64,000 nt of DNA from Bernardetia sp. (lineage in GTDB: Bacteria > Bacteroidota > Bacteroidia > Cytophagales > Bernardetiaceae), in assembly GCA_020630575.1 (NCBI GenBank), contig JAHDBD010000002.1, positions 62,001-126,000 on the forward strand, read 5' to 3'. The translations under genes and the position numbers were made by a program. This document shows positions 35,535 through 45,158 of this stretch, in pieces (position 1 is the first letter of the stretch; each line of letters begins with the position of its first letter). The notes below the pieces were generated by a model. That model had not been told where the DNA came from and searched no databases. It saw nothing but the letters and a program-made list of their open reading frames with translations.

Positions 35535-35997
35535 AAAAGTAAAAAGTGGAAAGTGAAAATTTAAAGAAGATCATTTATTGACTTCTATTTTGAAGCAAAA
35601 TCATCAACCCTTGATTTATTTCGACGAGTAAATTAAAAAAGCCGATTGATAAATTCAGTTTGGTAAACGAATTGAACTTTGTTTGGTTAGTTTTAAAACG
35701 TTATTTGATAGAAATTAAACACTATTTAACTTCATTGTAAATTATCTAATTAAGATATGTTTTACCTAGTAATTTATGTAGTTAATTAATTATGATTATT
35801 TCGCTTCGTTTTCTTCAAAGTTTTGTTTGAAGTTTTAGGAAAATCAATATCTATCTACTATTTTTAGGCTAGTTTGAATAAACAAGCTGACAAAACTAAA
35901 AAATACAGATTATACCAATTCATTTAATTCAATTTTTAAATAATTGAGTTCAAATAATAAAATTTAGCATACAGACATTTAATAGCTTAATATTTTT
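35535..35997. other. Gene-free AT-rich region
   Basis: 463 bp between divergent genes. It probably holds both promoters, but no clear TTG/TAnnTTTG pair, operator or RNA was recognised. Confidence 0.5.
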
Positions 35998-38217
35998 TTG
36001 ATGAAACAACGCTCTACCTTTCTTTTATCTCTTCAAAAATTCACTCGTTATTTAGGCAGAGAGTGGCTTTCTAGTCTTATCTTTCAACGTATTTTTCTAG
36101 TTGTTTTTGCTATTGGTATTTATACCAATACATTTACACATGAGTATGCAACAGAAGGTTCTCGTTTGCTTTCTCAGAGTGATATGGCTCATAAAGGTTT
36201 GGGAGTAGATGGAATCATGAACATCTTTAAACAAGATAGTTATGCAGATGTAAATAGTTCAAAATCAAAATTTATTCCTGCCAATGAGCATTATCAGCCT
36301 GTTACACTTCTTACTTTTGCCATTGAATATACACTTTTTGGAGAAAGTCCAAACATAAGTCATGTCATAAATGTACTCTTGTATGCACTTACAGGAATGC
36401 TTTTGTTATCTGTTTTGAATCGGATTTTTTCTGGTTATTTGGAAGAGCGTCCTCGTAAAATTCTAGCCTTTGTAGCTACTCTTATTTTTATTGCACATCC
36501 TGTTCATACTGAAATTGTAGCTAGTATAAAAGGACGAAATGAACTTCTTTCATTTTTGTGGTTACTTTTGATGACTTATTTATTGCTTCGTACGGCTTTT
36601 GCTAGAGGAGCAATTCGTTTTGTATATCTTCCCTTAGTTGCAGTTTCATTTTTTCTAGCTCTTTTGACAGAAGAAACGGCAATTTCTTTTATGTTTATTT
36701 TGCCTTTAATTCTTTATTATTTTATTCCACTTCGAAAGGTAGATATTTTTGTTTTAGCTATTCCTATTTTATTTACAGCTTTTGGCTATTGGCAGCTACG
36801 GGACTTTTTTACAAAGGATGTAGAACAAGCACATCTGATGCACAGTATTTTAAACAATCCATTTGTATATGCTGATTTGTCTCAAAAAATAAGTACACTC
36901 ATTTTTGCTTTTGCCAAATATATAGAACTTTTAATAGCTCCTATTAATCTTTCTCACGATTATTCTTTCAATCAAATTACAATTAAAGAATGGACAGATG
37001 TTCGTGTAGTAATGACATTTTTGGGAATAGTAGGTGCAGGCGTTATTTCAGTTATAAATATTAGGAAAAAAGGAATTTATACTTTTGCTTATTTTTATTT
37101 TATTGGCTATTTACTATTTATTTATGTAACTGAATTTTTAATTAACCCTAATGAATTTGTTTTTCTTTCTCCTGGAACTATTATTTCGGAAAGATTACTT
37201 TATTTGCCTTCTTTAGCTTTTTGTATTGCAACAGCGTTCGGCTTATATGATTTGTTTGGTTGGTTGGTCGCTAATAAAAAAAGGGCTGCACGATGGGTTT
37301 ATACTTATACTTTTGTAGGAACTTCGCTAGTATTGGTGCTTTATAGCATCAAAACAGTTGTTAGAAATGAATCGTGGAAAAACGACATGACACTTATGAA
37401 AGCTGATGTTGATAATTCCCCTAATAGTGTTCGACTTCGTTATATGCTTGGTAGAAGCTATATTATTGAAGCTGATAGTACGGTTTCATTTAGACAAAAG
37501 GCGAGGTATTTGGAAAAAGCAGCCGATCAACTTCGAAAAGCTGTTACTATCTATCCAAGTTATGCTGATGCAATTGCACTTCTAGGAACTGTTTATACTG
37601 ATTTAGGACAAGAAGATAAAGCAGGGCGTTATTACAAAAGAGCCATTCAAATCAATCCTCAATCTATTGTAACCCAAGAAGAATATGGAAAAATGTGTTT
37701 AGCAAATGGTGATTATCATCAAGCTGTAGAGTGTTTTAAACAGTGGGGAATTTTGGAAATGAACCCAATAGCCTTTTTATACTTAGGAAAAACTTATGAG
37801 TTTTTGGAAGAACCTGATTCTGCTACGGCTGCTTATGGACTTGTAGTTTCTTTTAAAGATTCAGACCATAATGAAGTGGTTGGAGATGCTTATTATAGAA
37901 TGGCAAATATTTATGTTAGTGAAAGTTTGAACGACTCAACAACTAATAAAACCAAAGATGCAGTTGATTTGTATATGAAAGCTGTAAGTAAAAATAAGCG
38001 AAATTTAGATGCTTATCTAAAACTAAGTAGCCTTTATGAAAAAGAAGGAAAAGTAACAAAAGCCATTTATACACTTGAAGGTGCAATTATTTACTTCCCA
38101 AAATCAGAAGAGTTGTATAGAACAATAGCTAGGTTATATGGAATCGAAGAAGATGAAGAAAAACAACAACTTTATATAAAACAGGCTGATTCTGTTTCGG
38201 GATTGAATGGAGAATAA
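35998..38217 (+). CDS. TMTC-like GT-C glycosyltransferase with C-terminal TPR repeats
   Basis: 739 residues. About ten membrane helices fill 25-455. A luminal-type loop near the start contains FIPANEHYQPVTLLTFAIEY, followed by AHPVHTEIVASIKGRNELLSF; this pair of motifs marks the TMTC group of O-mannosyltransferases and their bacterial relatives. From ~475 to the end there are five or six TPR units (ADAIALLGTVYTDLGQEDKAGRYYKRAIQINP and similar). The protein is probably in the inner membrane with TPRs in the periplasm, moving sugar from a lipid carrier to proteins or glycans. That function is inferred from the fold; TPRs may recruit the acceptor. Confidence 0.8.
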   Translation: MMKQRSTFLLSLQKFTRYLGREWLSSLIFQRIFLVVFAIGIYTNTFTHEYATEGSRLLSQSDMAHKGLGVDGIMNIFKQDSYADVNSSKSKFIPANEHYQPVTLLTFAIEYTLFGESPNISHVINVLLYALTGMLLLSVLNRIFSGYLEERPRKILAFVATLIFIAHPVHTEIVASIKGRNELLSFLWLLLMTYLLLRTAFARGAIRFVYLPLVAVSFFLALLTEETAISFMFILPLILYYFIPLRKVDIFVLAIPILFTAFGYWQLRDFFTKDVEQAHLMHSILNNPFVYADLSQKISTLIFAFAKYIELLIAPINLSHDYSFNQITIKEWTDVRVVMTFLGIVGAGVISVINIRKKGIYTFAYFYFIGYLLFIYVTEFLINPNEFVFLSPGTIISERLLYLPSLAFCIATAFGLYDLFGWLVANKKRAARWVYTYTFVGTSLVLVLYSIKTVVRNESWKNDMTLMKADVDNSPNSVRLRYMLGRSYIIEADSTVSFRQKARYLEKAADQLRKAVTIYPSYADAIALLGTVYTDLGQEDKAGRYYKRAIQINPQSIVTQEEYGKMCLANGDYHQAVECFKQWGILEMNPIAFLYLGKTYEFLEEPDSATAAYGLVVSFKDSDHNEVVGDAYYRMANIYVSESLNDSTTNKTKDAVDLYMKAVSKNKRNLDAYLKLSSLYEKEGKVTKAIYTLEGAIIYFPKSEELYRTIARLYGIEEDEEKQQLYIKQADSVSGLNGE

Positions 38218-38285
38218 ACAGATTTTGTTTTAAAAAGAAATTGTCTGTTATAATCTAAAAAATTAATAGAAATAATCTTTTTGCC

Positions 38286-38308
38286 GTTGTCAGTGTCTTA
38301 CCGACAAC
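38286..38308 (+). repeat. GTCRGTGT-N4-ACCGAC hairpin, copy 3
   Basis: GTTGTCAGTGTCTTACCGAC followed by AAC: stem GTTGTC.../...GACAAC. It aligns with the copies at 17770 and 26196. Confidence 0.65.
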
Positions 38309-38363
38309 ATAAATTAAAAAATCCATAGAACTGATTTATAAAATAAATTCTATGGAAAAAATA

Positions 38364-38540
38364 AGCTATCTATAAAAACAGGGTTGAAACCCTGTCCAAT
38401 TTATAATTCATAGCATATTTTTGAAAATATATCTTTAGTAAAAAATCACAAAAGGTAGTTTTTTAATTGAACAGGGTTTTAACCCTGTTTATTAATGCGT
38501 GAATTTTTCAAAGTATAAACTTATTCATTTTATATTCCTT
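38364..38540 (-). repeat. Dispersed ~175-bp repeat, copy 2 (MITE-like, complete)
   Basis: It contains a 115-bp core, 38376-38490, whose 26-bp ends are inverted repeats with two mismatches. Each end is itself a palindrome of the form ACAGGGTT-N2-AACCCTGT. Sequence beyond the core (TTTTTATAGATAGC on one side, CACGCATTAAT on the other, read in reverse) is also shared with 9490-9652, so the mobile or duplicated unit is larger than the core. It ends 12 bp from the stop codon of the aldo/keto reductase gene and may double as its terminator. Confidence 0.75.
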
Positions 38541-38551
38541 AGCTAACTTTA

Positions 38552-39571
38552 CTAGCGAATAATTTTATTTTTATTATCTCCAAACATAAGATTTTGAGCA
38601 TTATCAGACTTCAAAAACTTGTGAGGAAATCCTAAATCAATTTCGCTTACTTTATGTAATTCTTCCAAATTGTCGTTGGAAAGTTCTACTTTCAAACAAC
38701 CCAAAGAATCTTCTAATTGATTTACCTTTCTACTTCCAATAATTGGAATCACACTTGAATCTTGTACTTTAAGCCAAGCCAATGCAACTTGTGCAGGAGA
38801 AACACCTAAATTTTCAGCTATTTCTACCACTTTCTTAGCAATTTTTAGATTATGCTCATTATACTTGACGCTTTCAGCTGAAAGGCGACTACCTTCAATC
38901 ATCTTGTCATTGTATTTTCCTGTCAGAATACCAGAACCCAACGGACTCCAAGGCGTAATGGCAAGGTCAAAATCTTTAGCCATCGGAACTAAATCACGTT
39001 CTACAGTGCGTTCTATCAAGCTCCACTCAATCTGTAAACCCACAAATTGTGACCAACCTCTAAAATGAGCTAATGTATTTGCTTTCGAAACTACCCAAGC
39101 AGGCGTGTCAGAAATTCCGATATAATGAACTTTTCCACTACTGATAAGGTCATCTAGTCCACGCATCATTTCTTCTTCTTGTGTTGTACCATCCCACATA
39201 TGCACCCAAAGCAAATCTATGTATTCTGTATTCAAACGCTTTAGACTAGCTTCCACAGAACGCATCATATTTTTACGATGATTTCCTGCTGCATTTGGGT
39301 CTTTTTTATTATCGTAAAGTGTGTATTTTGTAGCCAAAACAAAATAATCTCTATCTGAATGGATAAATTCGCCTACATATTTTTCACTTGTTCCTTCAGT
39401 GTAACGATTGGCAGTATCTAAAAAATTTCCACCTTCATTAGCAAAGGTTTCAAATAGTTGCTTGCTTGTTTCTTTGTCTGCTCCGTTGCCCCATTCTTCT
39501 CCAAAGGTCATTGTTCCCAAACAAAGTTCAGAAACACGTAAACCACTTTTTCCAAAAAGTTTATAATTCAT
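38552..39571 (-). CDS. Aldo/keto reductase
   Basis: 339 residues, NADPH-dependent carbonyl reduction on a TIM barrel. The catalytic tetrad is complete: D52, Y57 (LDTANRYTEG), K82 (LATKYTLY) and H124 (LWVHMWDG). Family motifs YIGISDTPAW, TPWSPLGSGILTGKY and VIPIIGSRKVNQLEDSL are present. It resembles the YhdN/Tas-like oxidoreductases of broad specificity; substrate unknown. 56 bp downstream of the ATPase gene on the same strand, so co-transcription is possible. Confidence 0.93.
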   Translation of the reverse strand: MNYKLFGKSGLRVSELCLGTMTFGEEWGNGADKETSKQLFETFANEGGNFLDTANRYTEGTSEKYVGEFIHSDRDYFVLATKYTLYDNKKDPNAAGNHRKNMMRSVEASLKRLNTEYIDLLWVHMWDGTTQEEEMMRGLDDLISSGKVHYIGISDTPAWVVSKANTLAHFRGWSQFVGLQIEWSLIERTVERDLVPMAKDFDLAITPWSPLGSGILTGKYNDKMIEGSRLSAESVKYNEHNLKIAKKVVEIAENLGVSPAQVALAWLKVQDSSVIPIIGSRKVNQLEDSLGCLKVELSNDNLEELHKVSEIDLGFPHKFLKSDNAQNLMFGDNKNKIIR

Positions 39572-39627
39572 AATTGTTGTGTTGTTTTAATTCAAATAAG
39601 TTTTTTATTTGGATATTATTTAGTTTC

Positions 39628-41148
39628 CTAATACTCATCAAACTCGTCATCATCATCTGATTCAGGCATAGAGAACATAGAACTAAATAAATCTTTGAAT
39701 ACCATTCCGTTTGCCAAGATATTTTTGTTGAGAGCCGAATATTCAGCCAAACCGTGCAACAAAAATTCCATCAAAAACAGCTTTTCATCGCCTTTTGCTT
39801 TTGGATGTTTTTGAGCTACAATTTTTTCTAACAAAGGAACTTGTTTTAATTGTTTCTCATATTCTTTCTGTGAAGCATCATTCATAATATCGACAGTATT
39901 TCCGTCGCCAAACCATTTGAGCATCATATAATACAAACTATCCTCTTTGAGTTTCTTTTGTTTTTCTGGATCTGGAAAGTATTTTAAGAACTGCTCACGA
40001 ATAGATTTATTTATCAAACTTTCGGCTACAATTCCTGCACCTTCTTGTTCGCCTTCATAAACCAATTCAATTTTACCAGCAATGGCAGGAATAACACCTC
40101 TAAAATCACTCATTCTGACAGAAGTGGTTTTTTCATTATTGATAAGCATCCTTCTTTCAGCAGCAGAAACCAAATTTTCATACGCCGAAATAGTCAGACG
40201 AGCAGAGACTCCACTTTTTTCATCTACATATTCACTATCTCTTGCTACAAAAGAAATTTGTTCTACCAAATCAGTTGCAATTTCTCCTACTTTAATTTTC
40301 TCTTTTTGGGCTTCTGCAAGGCTAGATTCTTGATGTGTAATTTTTTTACTAATTTCTAAAGTCGTCGGATAATGCGTAATAATCTGGCTACCAATTCTAT
40401 CTTTAAGAGGCGTTACGATACTTCCACGATTGGTATAATCTTCTGGATTGGCAGTAAAAACAAATTGAATATCTAAAGGCAAACGAAGTTTAAAGCCACG
40501 AATTTGAATATCTCCTTCTTGTAAAATATTAAAAAGTGCCACCTGAATTCTTGCTTGAAGATCAGGAAGCTCATTAATTACAAAAATACAACGGTGTGAA
40601 CGTGGAATAAGTCCAAAATTAATAACTCGCTCATCTGAATAATTGAGTTTTAAATTTGCTGCACGAATAGGATCGACATCACCAATCAAATCTGACACAG
40701 TAACATCAGGAGTAGCTAATTTTTCTGTATAGCGTTCATTTCTGTGTAACCATTCTATTTCTGTTGAATCTCCTTTTTCAGCTATCAAATCTTTTGCAAA
40801 GCGAGAAAGAGGGCTAAGAGGGTCGTCATTGAGTTCAGAACCTTTCACAAAAGGAATATATTCATCTAAAAGACCAACCATAAGGCGAGCAATACGTGTT
40901 TTTGCCTGTCCACGAAGTCCTAAAAGATTGATATTATGACGTGAAAGAATAGCTCTTTCTATATCTGGAATAACTGTTTCTTCATATCCATAAATTCCTT
41001 CAAATGGATTTCCATTGTTTTGTAGACTACTAATTAGGTTATCTCTTAATTCTTCTTTTATCGTTTTGGACTGATAACCTGCATTTTTGAGGTCTTGAAT
41101 AGTTTTGAGTTCTAAAAGCTGATTGCTTTTGAGTTCGTTATAAGCCAT
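39628..41148 (-). CDS. MoxR/ChlI-like AAA+ ATPase
   Basis: 506 residues. The AAA+ core has a shortened P-loop, LLGLRGQAKTRIARLM, in place of GxxGxGKT. The Walker B segment is IFVINELPDL, with N instead of the first acidic residue, and sensor 1 is FVFTANPEDY. The order fits the magnesium-chelatase-I/MoxR helix-2-insert clade (QIRGFKLRLPLDI). The aspartate-to-asparagine change appears characteristic of this subfamily in my recollection, rather than a loss of function. Such ATPases normally work with a VWA-domain protein, and none is encoded next to it here. A chelatase role is unlikely because no tetrapyrrole genes are nearby. Confidence 0.85.
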   Translation of the reverse strand: MAYNELKSNQLLELKTIQDLKNAGYQSKTIKEELRDNLISSLQNNGNPFEGIYGYEETVIPDIERAILSRHNINLLGLRGQAKTRIARLMVGLLDEYIPFVKGSELNDDPLSPLSRFAKDLIAEKGDSTEIEWLHRNERYTEKLATPDVTVSDLIGDVDPIRAANLKLNYSDERVINFGLIPRSHRCIFVINELPDLQARIQVALFNILQEGDIQIRGFKLRLPLDIQFVFTANPEDYTNRGSIVTPLKDRIGSQIITHYPTTLEISKKITHQESSLAEAQKEKIKVGEIATDLVEQISFVARDSEYVDEKSGVSARLTISAYENLVSAAERRMLINNEKTTSVRMSDFRGVIPAIAGKIELVYEGEQEGAGIVAESLINKSIREQFLKYFPDPEKQKKLKEDSLYYMMLKWFGDGNTVDIMNDASQKEYEKQLKQVPLLEKIVAQKHPKAKGDEKLFLMEFLLHGLAEYSALNKNILANGMVFKDLFSSMFSMPESDDDDEFDEY

Positions 41149-41274
41149 AAATTTTTTATAGATTTTTGTTTAAAAAAACACCAAACTGTATTTTTTTAAA
41201 TGGTATGTAAGTCTTTGCTTTAAAACTCTAAGAACTACTTGTCTTTAAAATAGTTTAGACAAAATTTTACAAAA

Positions 41275-41308
41275 AAAATCCTATTAAAAATTAATTTAAT
41301 AGGATTTT
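41275..41308 (-). terminator. Intrinsic terminator after the 282-residue hypothetical gene
   Basis: A perfect 14-bp stem, AAAATCCTATTAAA (41275-41288) with TTTAATAGGATTTT (41295-41308), 6-nt loop, U-rich on the minus-strand transcript. Confidence 0.85.
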
Positions 41309-41351
41309 GTATTTTATCTTATAAAAAATACTGAAATATCAGATTTGAAGA

Positions 41352-42200
41352 TTACTTGATAAATCCACCACGGATTCCATTCAATAATGCGCCAAGTTCA
41401 GCAGCATGTTTGTCAGACATTGTAAAAGTAGTTCCACCAGTATTTACTACTTCAGGACCATTTTCAGTAATTACTGTTTTAGTGTCACCTGTAGTAGTTT
41501 CCTCTGTTACATTACGATATACTTTTTGTACTTCTTTAAGTTGTGCAATAAGTGTATTGAATTTAGGCTGTGTTTTATGTGCATCTAAAGCCATCATAAG
41601 ACGATCAAGAACTAATTTTTGTTCTGCCAAACGCTCTTTCAATTTAGCATTTTTAGTCTTTTTATGCATATCAGCAAGTAAGTGAGTAGATTCTATCCAA
41701 CCACCCGTTACAAACAAAACGCTCAAATGCTCACGCTTTTCAGTTTGAAGTTGCTCATTGATATCTTGCAAGTTGCGAGTTGAGCTACGAATAAGTTCTT
41801 CTAAATTATCACTATTAGAAGTAAGTTCTTTCAATGTTTCAGCGTCGAAGAATTGTCCAATATTAAGACCATTTGCAAGTTCTTTGATAGCAGAGAGATA
41901 GTCTAATACATCTTGATTTTTGTTATAAATACTTGCGAAACCTAAGTCTGTACCATAAACACCTAAGTTGAGCGCACGCTCATAACTGTCTGTGTATTTA
42001 CTAGCAGAAGAAGAGTTTGCAAGCTCACCTTTCACATATTCTGTACCTGTTTCTTTAATAAGAGTGGTAAGTTCTAATGGATTTGGAATAGATTCGATGA
42101 TTGATTTAATAAAATCATCTTTTGGGCTCATATTCATTGTTGCAGCAGTGCTGAACATCAAGAAAATAACGCCTACAATACCAGCATATACTTTTGTCAT
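41352..42200 (-). CDS. Exported helical protein of unknown function
   Basis: 282 residues. The N-terminus MTKVYAGIVGVIFLMFSTAATMNM is a signal peptide or anchor. The rest is mainly helical and rich in charged and polar residues (ETLKELTSNSDNLEELIRSSTRNLQDINEQLQTEKREHLSVLFVTGGWIESTHLL). A Thr-rich segment, EETTTGDTKTVITENGPEVVNTGG, precedes a final helix. Similar proteins are common in Bacteroidota as hypothetical periplasmic proteins, but I do not recognise a named function. It has its own terminator. Start chosen at the only ATG giving a signal sequence. Confidence 0.75.
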   Translation of the reverse strand: MTKVYAGIVGVIFLMFSTAATMNMSPKDDFIKSIIESIPNPLELTTLIKETGTEYVKGELANSSSASKYTDSYERALNLGVYGTDLGFASIYNKNQDVLDYLSAIKELANGLNIGQFFDAETLKELTSNSDNLEELIRSSTRNLQDINEQLQTEKREHLSVLFVTGGWIESTHLLADMHKKTKNAKLKERLAEQKLVLDRLMMALDAHKTQPKFNTLIAQLKEVQKVYRNVTEETTTGDTKTVITENGPEVVNTGGTTFTMSDKHAAELGALLNGIRGGFIK

Positions 42201-42719
42201 AATGGCTATACAGTTTTAAAGTTTAGAATAAAGATTATTTTGGAATTAACTTGTTTTGTTTTAAAAAAAGCTAAACTAATTTAGAGTATTGAATAATATA
42301 TTTTGATATATTTTAATAAATTCTTAGATTATTTAAAGAGATATATAGCTAATATACAAATACACTACCAACTTTCTGCCTTAATTGAGAAACTACTTGA
42401 AAAATATAAAAATAACTATTTCTTTTTTAGTTTGTTTCTAGCTTTTCTTTCAACTTATTTATTAATTGCTTAATAGAATTTTATGAGTTTTGCTTAATTA
42501 AATTTTCAAAGTTATTAGCTATAATACAACTGTCTTGCCAAATAGCAAATTTATTCAAAAAGGTGTAAAATATTCTTTTCATTAAAGATGTAATAGGATT
42601 TATTATCGACAAACTATTAGTATAGAACTATTAAACTAATAGCAAAAAATTGGTTGCTGTATCGTTTTTTTGACTAGAAATAAAAAAAGTAAAAACCAAT
42701 ACTCTATTATTTATCTATC
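42201..42719. other. Gene-free AT-rich region
   Basis: 519 bp downstream of the phosphatase gene and upstream of the hypothetical gene, both on the minus strand. No ORF, hairpin terminator or conserved RNA motif was recognised. The upper part must hold the promoter of the 282-residue gene. Confidence 0.5.
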
Positions 42720-44759
42720 TTAAGTAAAATCTGAAACTTTTACTCCCAGTACAATAATATCATCAGTTTGTTTTTGGTCAGAAATTTTACTCCAAGCCAT
42801 TACTTCTTCATCTAAAATTTCCATTTGGCGTTGCATTGGTTTTTGATGAATTTCATAAAGTAATTTCTTAAAACGTTTACTTGAAAAAACACGCCCTAGC
42901 TCTCCTCCAAATTGGTCTTTGTATCCATCAGAGAAGAGATAAAAAACATCATCTTTTTGAAGCTGAATTTCGTGAGTAGTAAGCTCTAAGTTTTGTAGTT
43001 TTCTCTTACGAATTTTACTTACACCACCCAAAGAAGCTCTATCAGCTTTTATTTCTGTAAATTCACCATTTCTAAAAAAATACAGAGAACGATGCGCTCC
43101 TGAATATTTCATTTTGAGTGTATCTAAATCAACTGTACAAAAGGCGATTTCCATTCCATCTTGACTATTTTCTGAATGTTCGTCTTGGTGAAGTACCTTT
43201 CTAATATCATAATCTACTTCTTCCAAAACTATAGCTGGTTCTATTTGACCTCCAATAGTTACTACAGTTGTAAGTAAATTATTTCCGAGCATAGACATAA
43301 ATCCACCTGGAACTCCGTGTCCTGTACAATCTCCAACAGCAAATACCAAATAGTTTTTTCCATCTTTGGTAACTTCATCAAACCAATAAAAATCACCTGA
43401 AACTATATCACGAGGTTTGTAAAGAACAAAAGAATGAGGAAAGTATTTATTAAAAATATTGTGTTCTGGAAGTGTCGAACGTTGAATTCGTTCGGCATAA
43501 TGAATACTTGAGGTAATAGATTTGTTTTGTTTCTCAATTTCTTTAAAAGCCTCTCCAAGTGCGCTGTTTTGCATCTCAATTTGGTCTTTTGAAAGTTCAA
43601 TTTCTACTTTTTGTTCATTAATCTGTATATATTTTGATTCTATACGTTCATTAATGGCAGCAAGTTCGATGTTGAGTTCATCTTGCTCTCTCATTTTGGC
43701 TTTGAGTTTATTTGCCATTTGTCCAAAACTCTGTGCTAGTTTTCCTATTTCATCTCGTGTTTTGATATTTGGAACAGCTTCTAAGTTTCCTTCTCCCATT
43801 TCTTTTGCTGATGCTGTTAGGCTTAGAATAGGTTTAGCAAACAGACGAGCTACTACAAAAGCTATTAAGGAAGCAACCAAAATAACAAGGGCTAAAGTAA
43901 CTGCAATTTGTGTACGCAAATCATAGATTGGCTCATAAACTACATCTTCAGGTAAAGCAATTAAAAGAATCCAGTTATTTCCTGCGTAACTTAAATAACC
44001 AGTTTCTAATGTATAAAAATAGATTTTATCTCCAAAAAGATGATATTTTACTTTATCATTCTCAGCAAAATAAGAAAGTTGTTTCATATCGTGATACTTT
44101 TCCTTCAAAACTCCATCAGGATTAGTATTAGAATACAAAATTGTACCTTCTTTATCTAGTAAGTTAATATCTGCATTTCTCATAAGGGAATCTGTAGCCA
44201 TAGATTCTTCAAAAATACTATTGATCCAAGATAAGTCGGCACGAGTAACCACTGTACCTACACGAGTTCCGATATCACTTCTCACAACAGCTGCAAAGTG
44301 CATTACAGGAATTTGTAGTGAAACAGATGGTGAAATATCCATAGTAACCTCTTGCTGTCCTTGGTCTATTTTTTCCCAGTAGGTAGTAAGGTCGTGAGTT
44401 TTTCCAACATTTAGGTTACGAGAATCAGCTAAGCGAAGACGAGTAGGGTCAAAAAACGAAATGCTTTTATACATTCCATTTTTAAGTTGTAGTTCTTTAA
44501 TACGATCAGTTAGTTCTGCTTGACTAATAGACTCATCAGAAAGAATTGGGTCTTGAGAAAGTTGTTGAATATCTGTAACACGCTCATAGATAAAACGATC
44601 AATATTACTGATAGCAAAAGAGGATTGTTTTTCGATACGTGCTGTAATTTGCCTTTCTAATGTCTGTCGTGATTCATAATCTACAAAGAAAAAAACTGTT
44701 CCTCCTGTAAAAGCAACCATAAATAGACAAAGTAGTACAAGTTTTATATATATATTCAT
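42720..44759 (-). CDS. Cache-HAMP sensor serine phosphatase (SpoIIE/RsbU type)
   Basis: 679 residues. A membrane helix at 5-27 is followed by a ~250-residue periplasmic double-Cache-like sensor (SISFFDPTRLRLADSRN, NIDLLDKEGTILYSN in outline) and a second helix near 290 (VTLALVILVASLIAFVVARLF). HAMP (AKPILSLTASAKEMGEGNLEAVP) and a coiled coil to ~430 follow. The PP2C-type SpoIIE domain starts at PRDIVSGDFYWFDEV, with metal motifs GDCTGHGVPGGFMSMLG and FSDGYKDQFGG. It should dephosphorylate an anti-anti-sigma or similar phosphoprotein in response to an outside ligand. No STAS or HATPase partner gene is adjacent. Confidence 0.92.
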   Translation of the reverse strand: MNIYIKLVLLCLFMVAFTGGTVFFFVDYESRQTLERQITARIEKQSSFAISNIDRFIYERVTDIQQLSQDPILSDESISQAELTDRIKELQLKNGMYKSISFFDPTRLRLADSRNLNVGKTHDLTTYWEKIDQGQQEVTMDISPSVSLQIPVMHFAAVVRSDIGTRVGTVVTRADLSWINSIFEESMATDSLMRNADINLLDKEGTILYSNTNPDGVLKEKYHDMKQLSYFAENDKVKYHLFGDKIYFYTLETGYLSYAGNNWILLIALPEDVVYEPIYDLRTQIAVTLALVILVASLIAFVVARLFAKPILSLTASAKEMGEGNLEAVPNIKTRDEIGKLAQSFGQMANKLKAKMREQDELNIELAAINERIESKYIQINEQKVEIELSKDQIEMQNSALGEAFKEIEKQNKSITSSIHYAERIQRSTLPEHNIFNKYFPHSFVLYKPRDIVSGDFYWFDEVTKDGKNYLVFAVGDCTGHGVPGGFMSMLGNNLLTTVVTIGGQIEPAIVLEEVDYDIRKVLHQDEHSENSQDGMEIAFCTVDLDTLKMKYSGAHRSLYFFRNGEFTEIKADRASLGGVSKIRKRKLQNLELTTHEIQLQKDDVFYLFSDGYKDQFGGELGRVFSSKRFKKLLYEIHQKPMQRQMEILDEEVMAWSKISDQKQTDDIIVLGVKVSDFT

Positions 44760-45158
44760 TATTCAAAAAGGCAATATAATAGCAATTTTTGGACGGATTA
44801 TTCTACAAGGCAAAACTGATTAACTAAAAATGAGTAAAAGTATTATTTTATGTTTTGTTCTAGCTTTACTTAAGTTAGGCAAATGACTATGCAATATGCG
44901 TATTTTTTCTTAAAAAACACAAAGAATTCCATAAAAATAGAACTTTCATAACCAATAAACAATGGATTGAGTATAAACTTTAAAGCTCTTTGAAAGAAAT
45001 AGGAGTGCATCGTATGTTTAGCATATTAAAAATTCGTGCCTATTCCCCCAAAAAATATAGTTTTTATACTAAAAGGTTCTATTTTTCGCTCAATTAGCGT
45101 ATTTTTAGCATTAATAAACAAGAAAATTCATTTTTATTTCAATTTAATCATTCATTTT
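44760..45158. other. Intergenic region between divergent genes
   Basis: 399 bp. An upstream in-frame ATG for the M24 gene at 45036 exists, but its codons give hydrophobic, low-quality sequence (IVFILKGSIFRSISVFLALIN) not seen in M24 enzymes, so this region is treated as non-coding. No repeat was seen. Confidence 0.5.

Noticed and set aside
43522-43926. 134-codon plus-strand frame
   Set aside because: Antisense to the coiled-coil/HAMP part of the SpoIIE phosphatase gene, rich in Ser/Cys as expected of an antisense shadow.
45036-45158. Longer N-terminus for the M24 protein
   Set aside because: Hydrophobic, unlike the family, and the ATG at 45159 gives a normal start.
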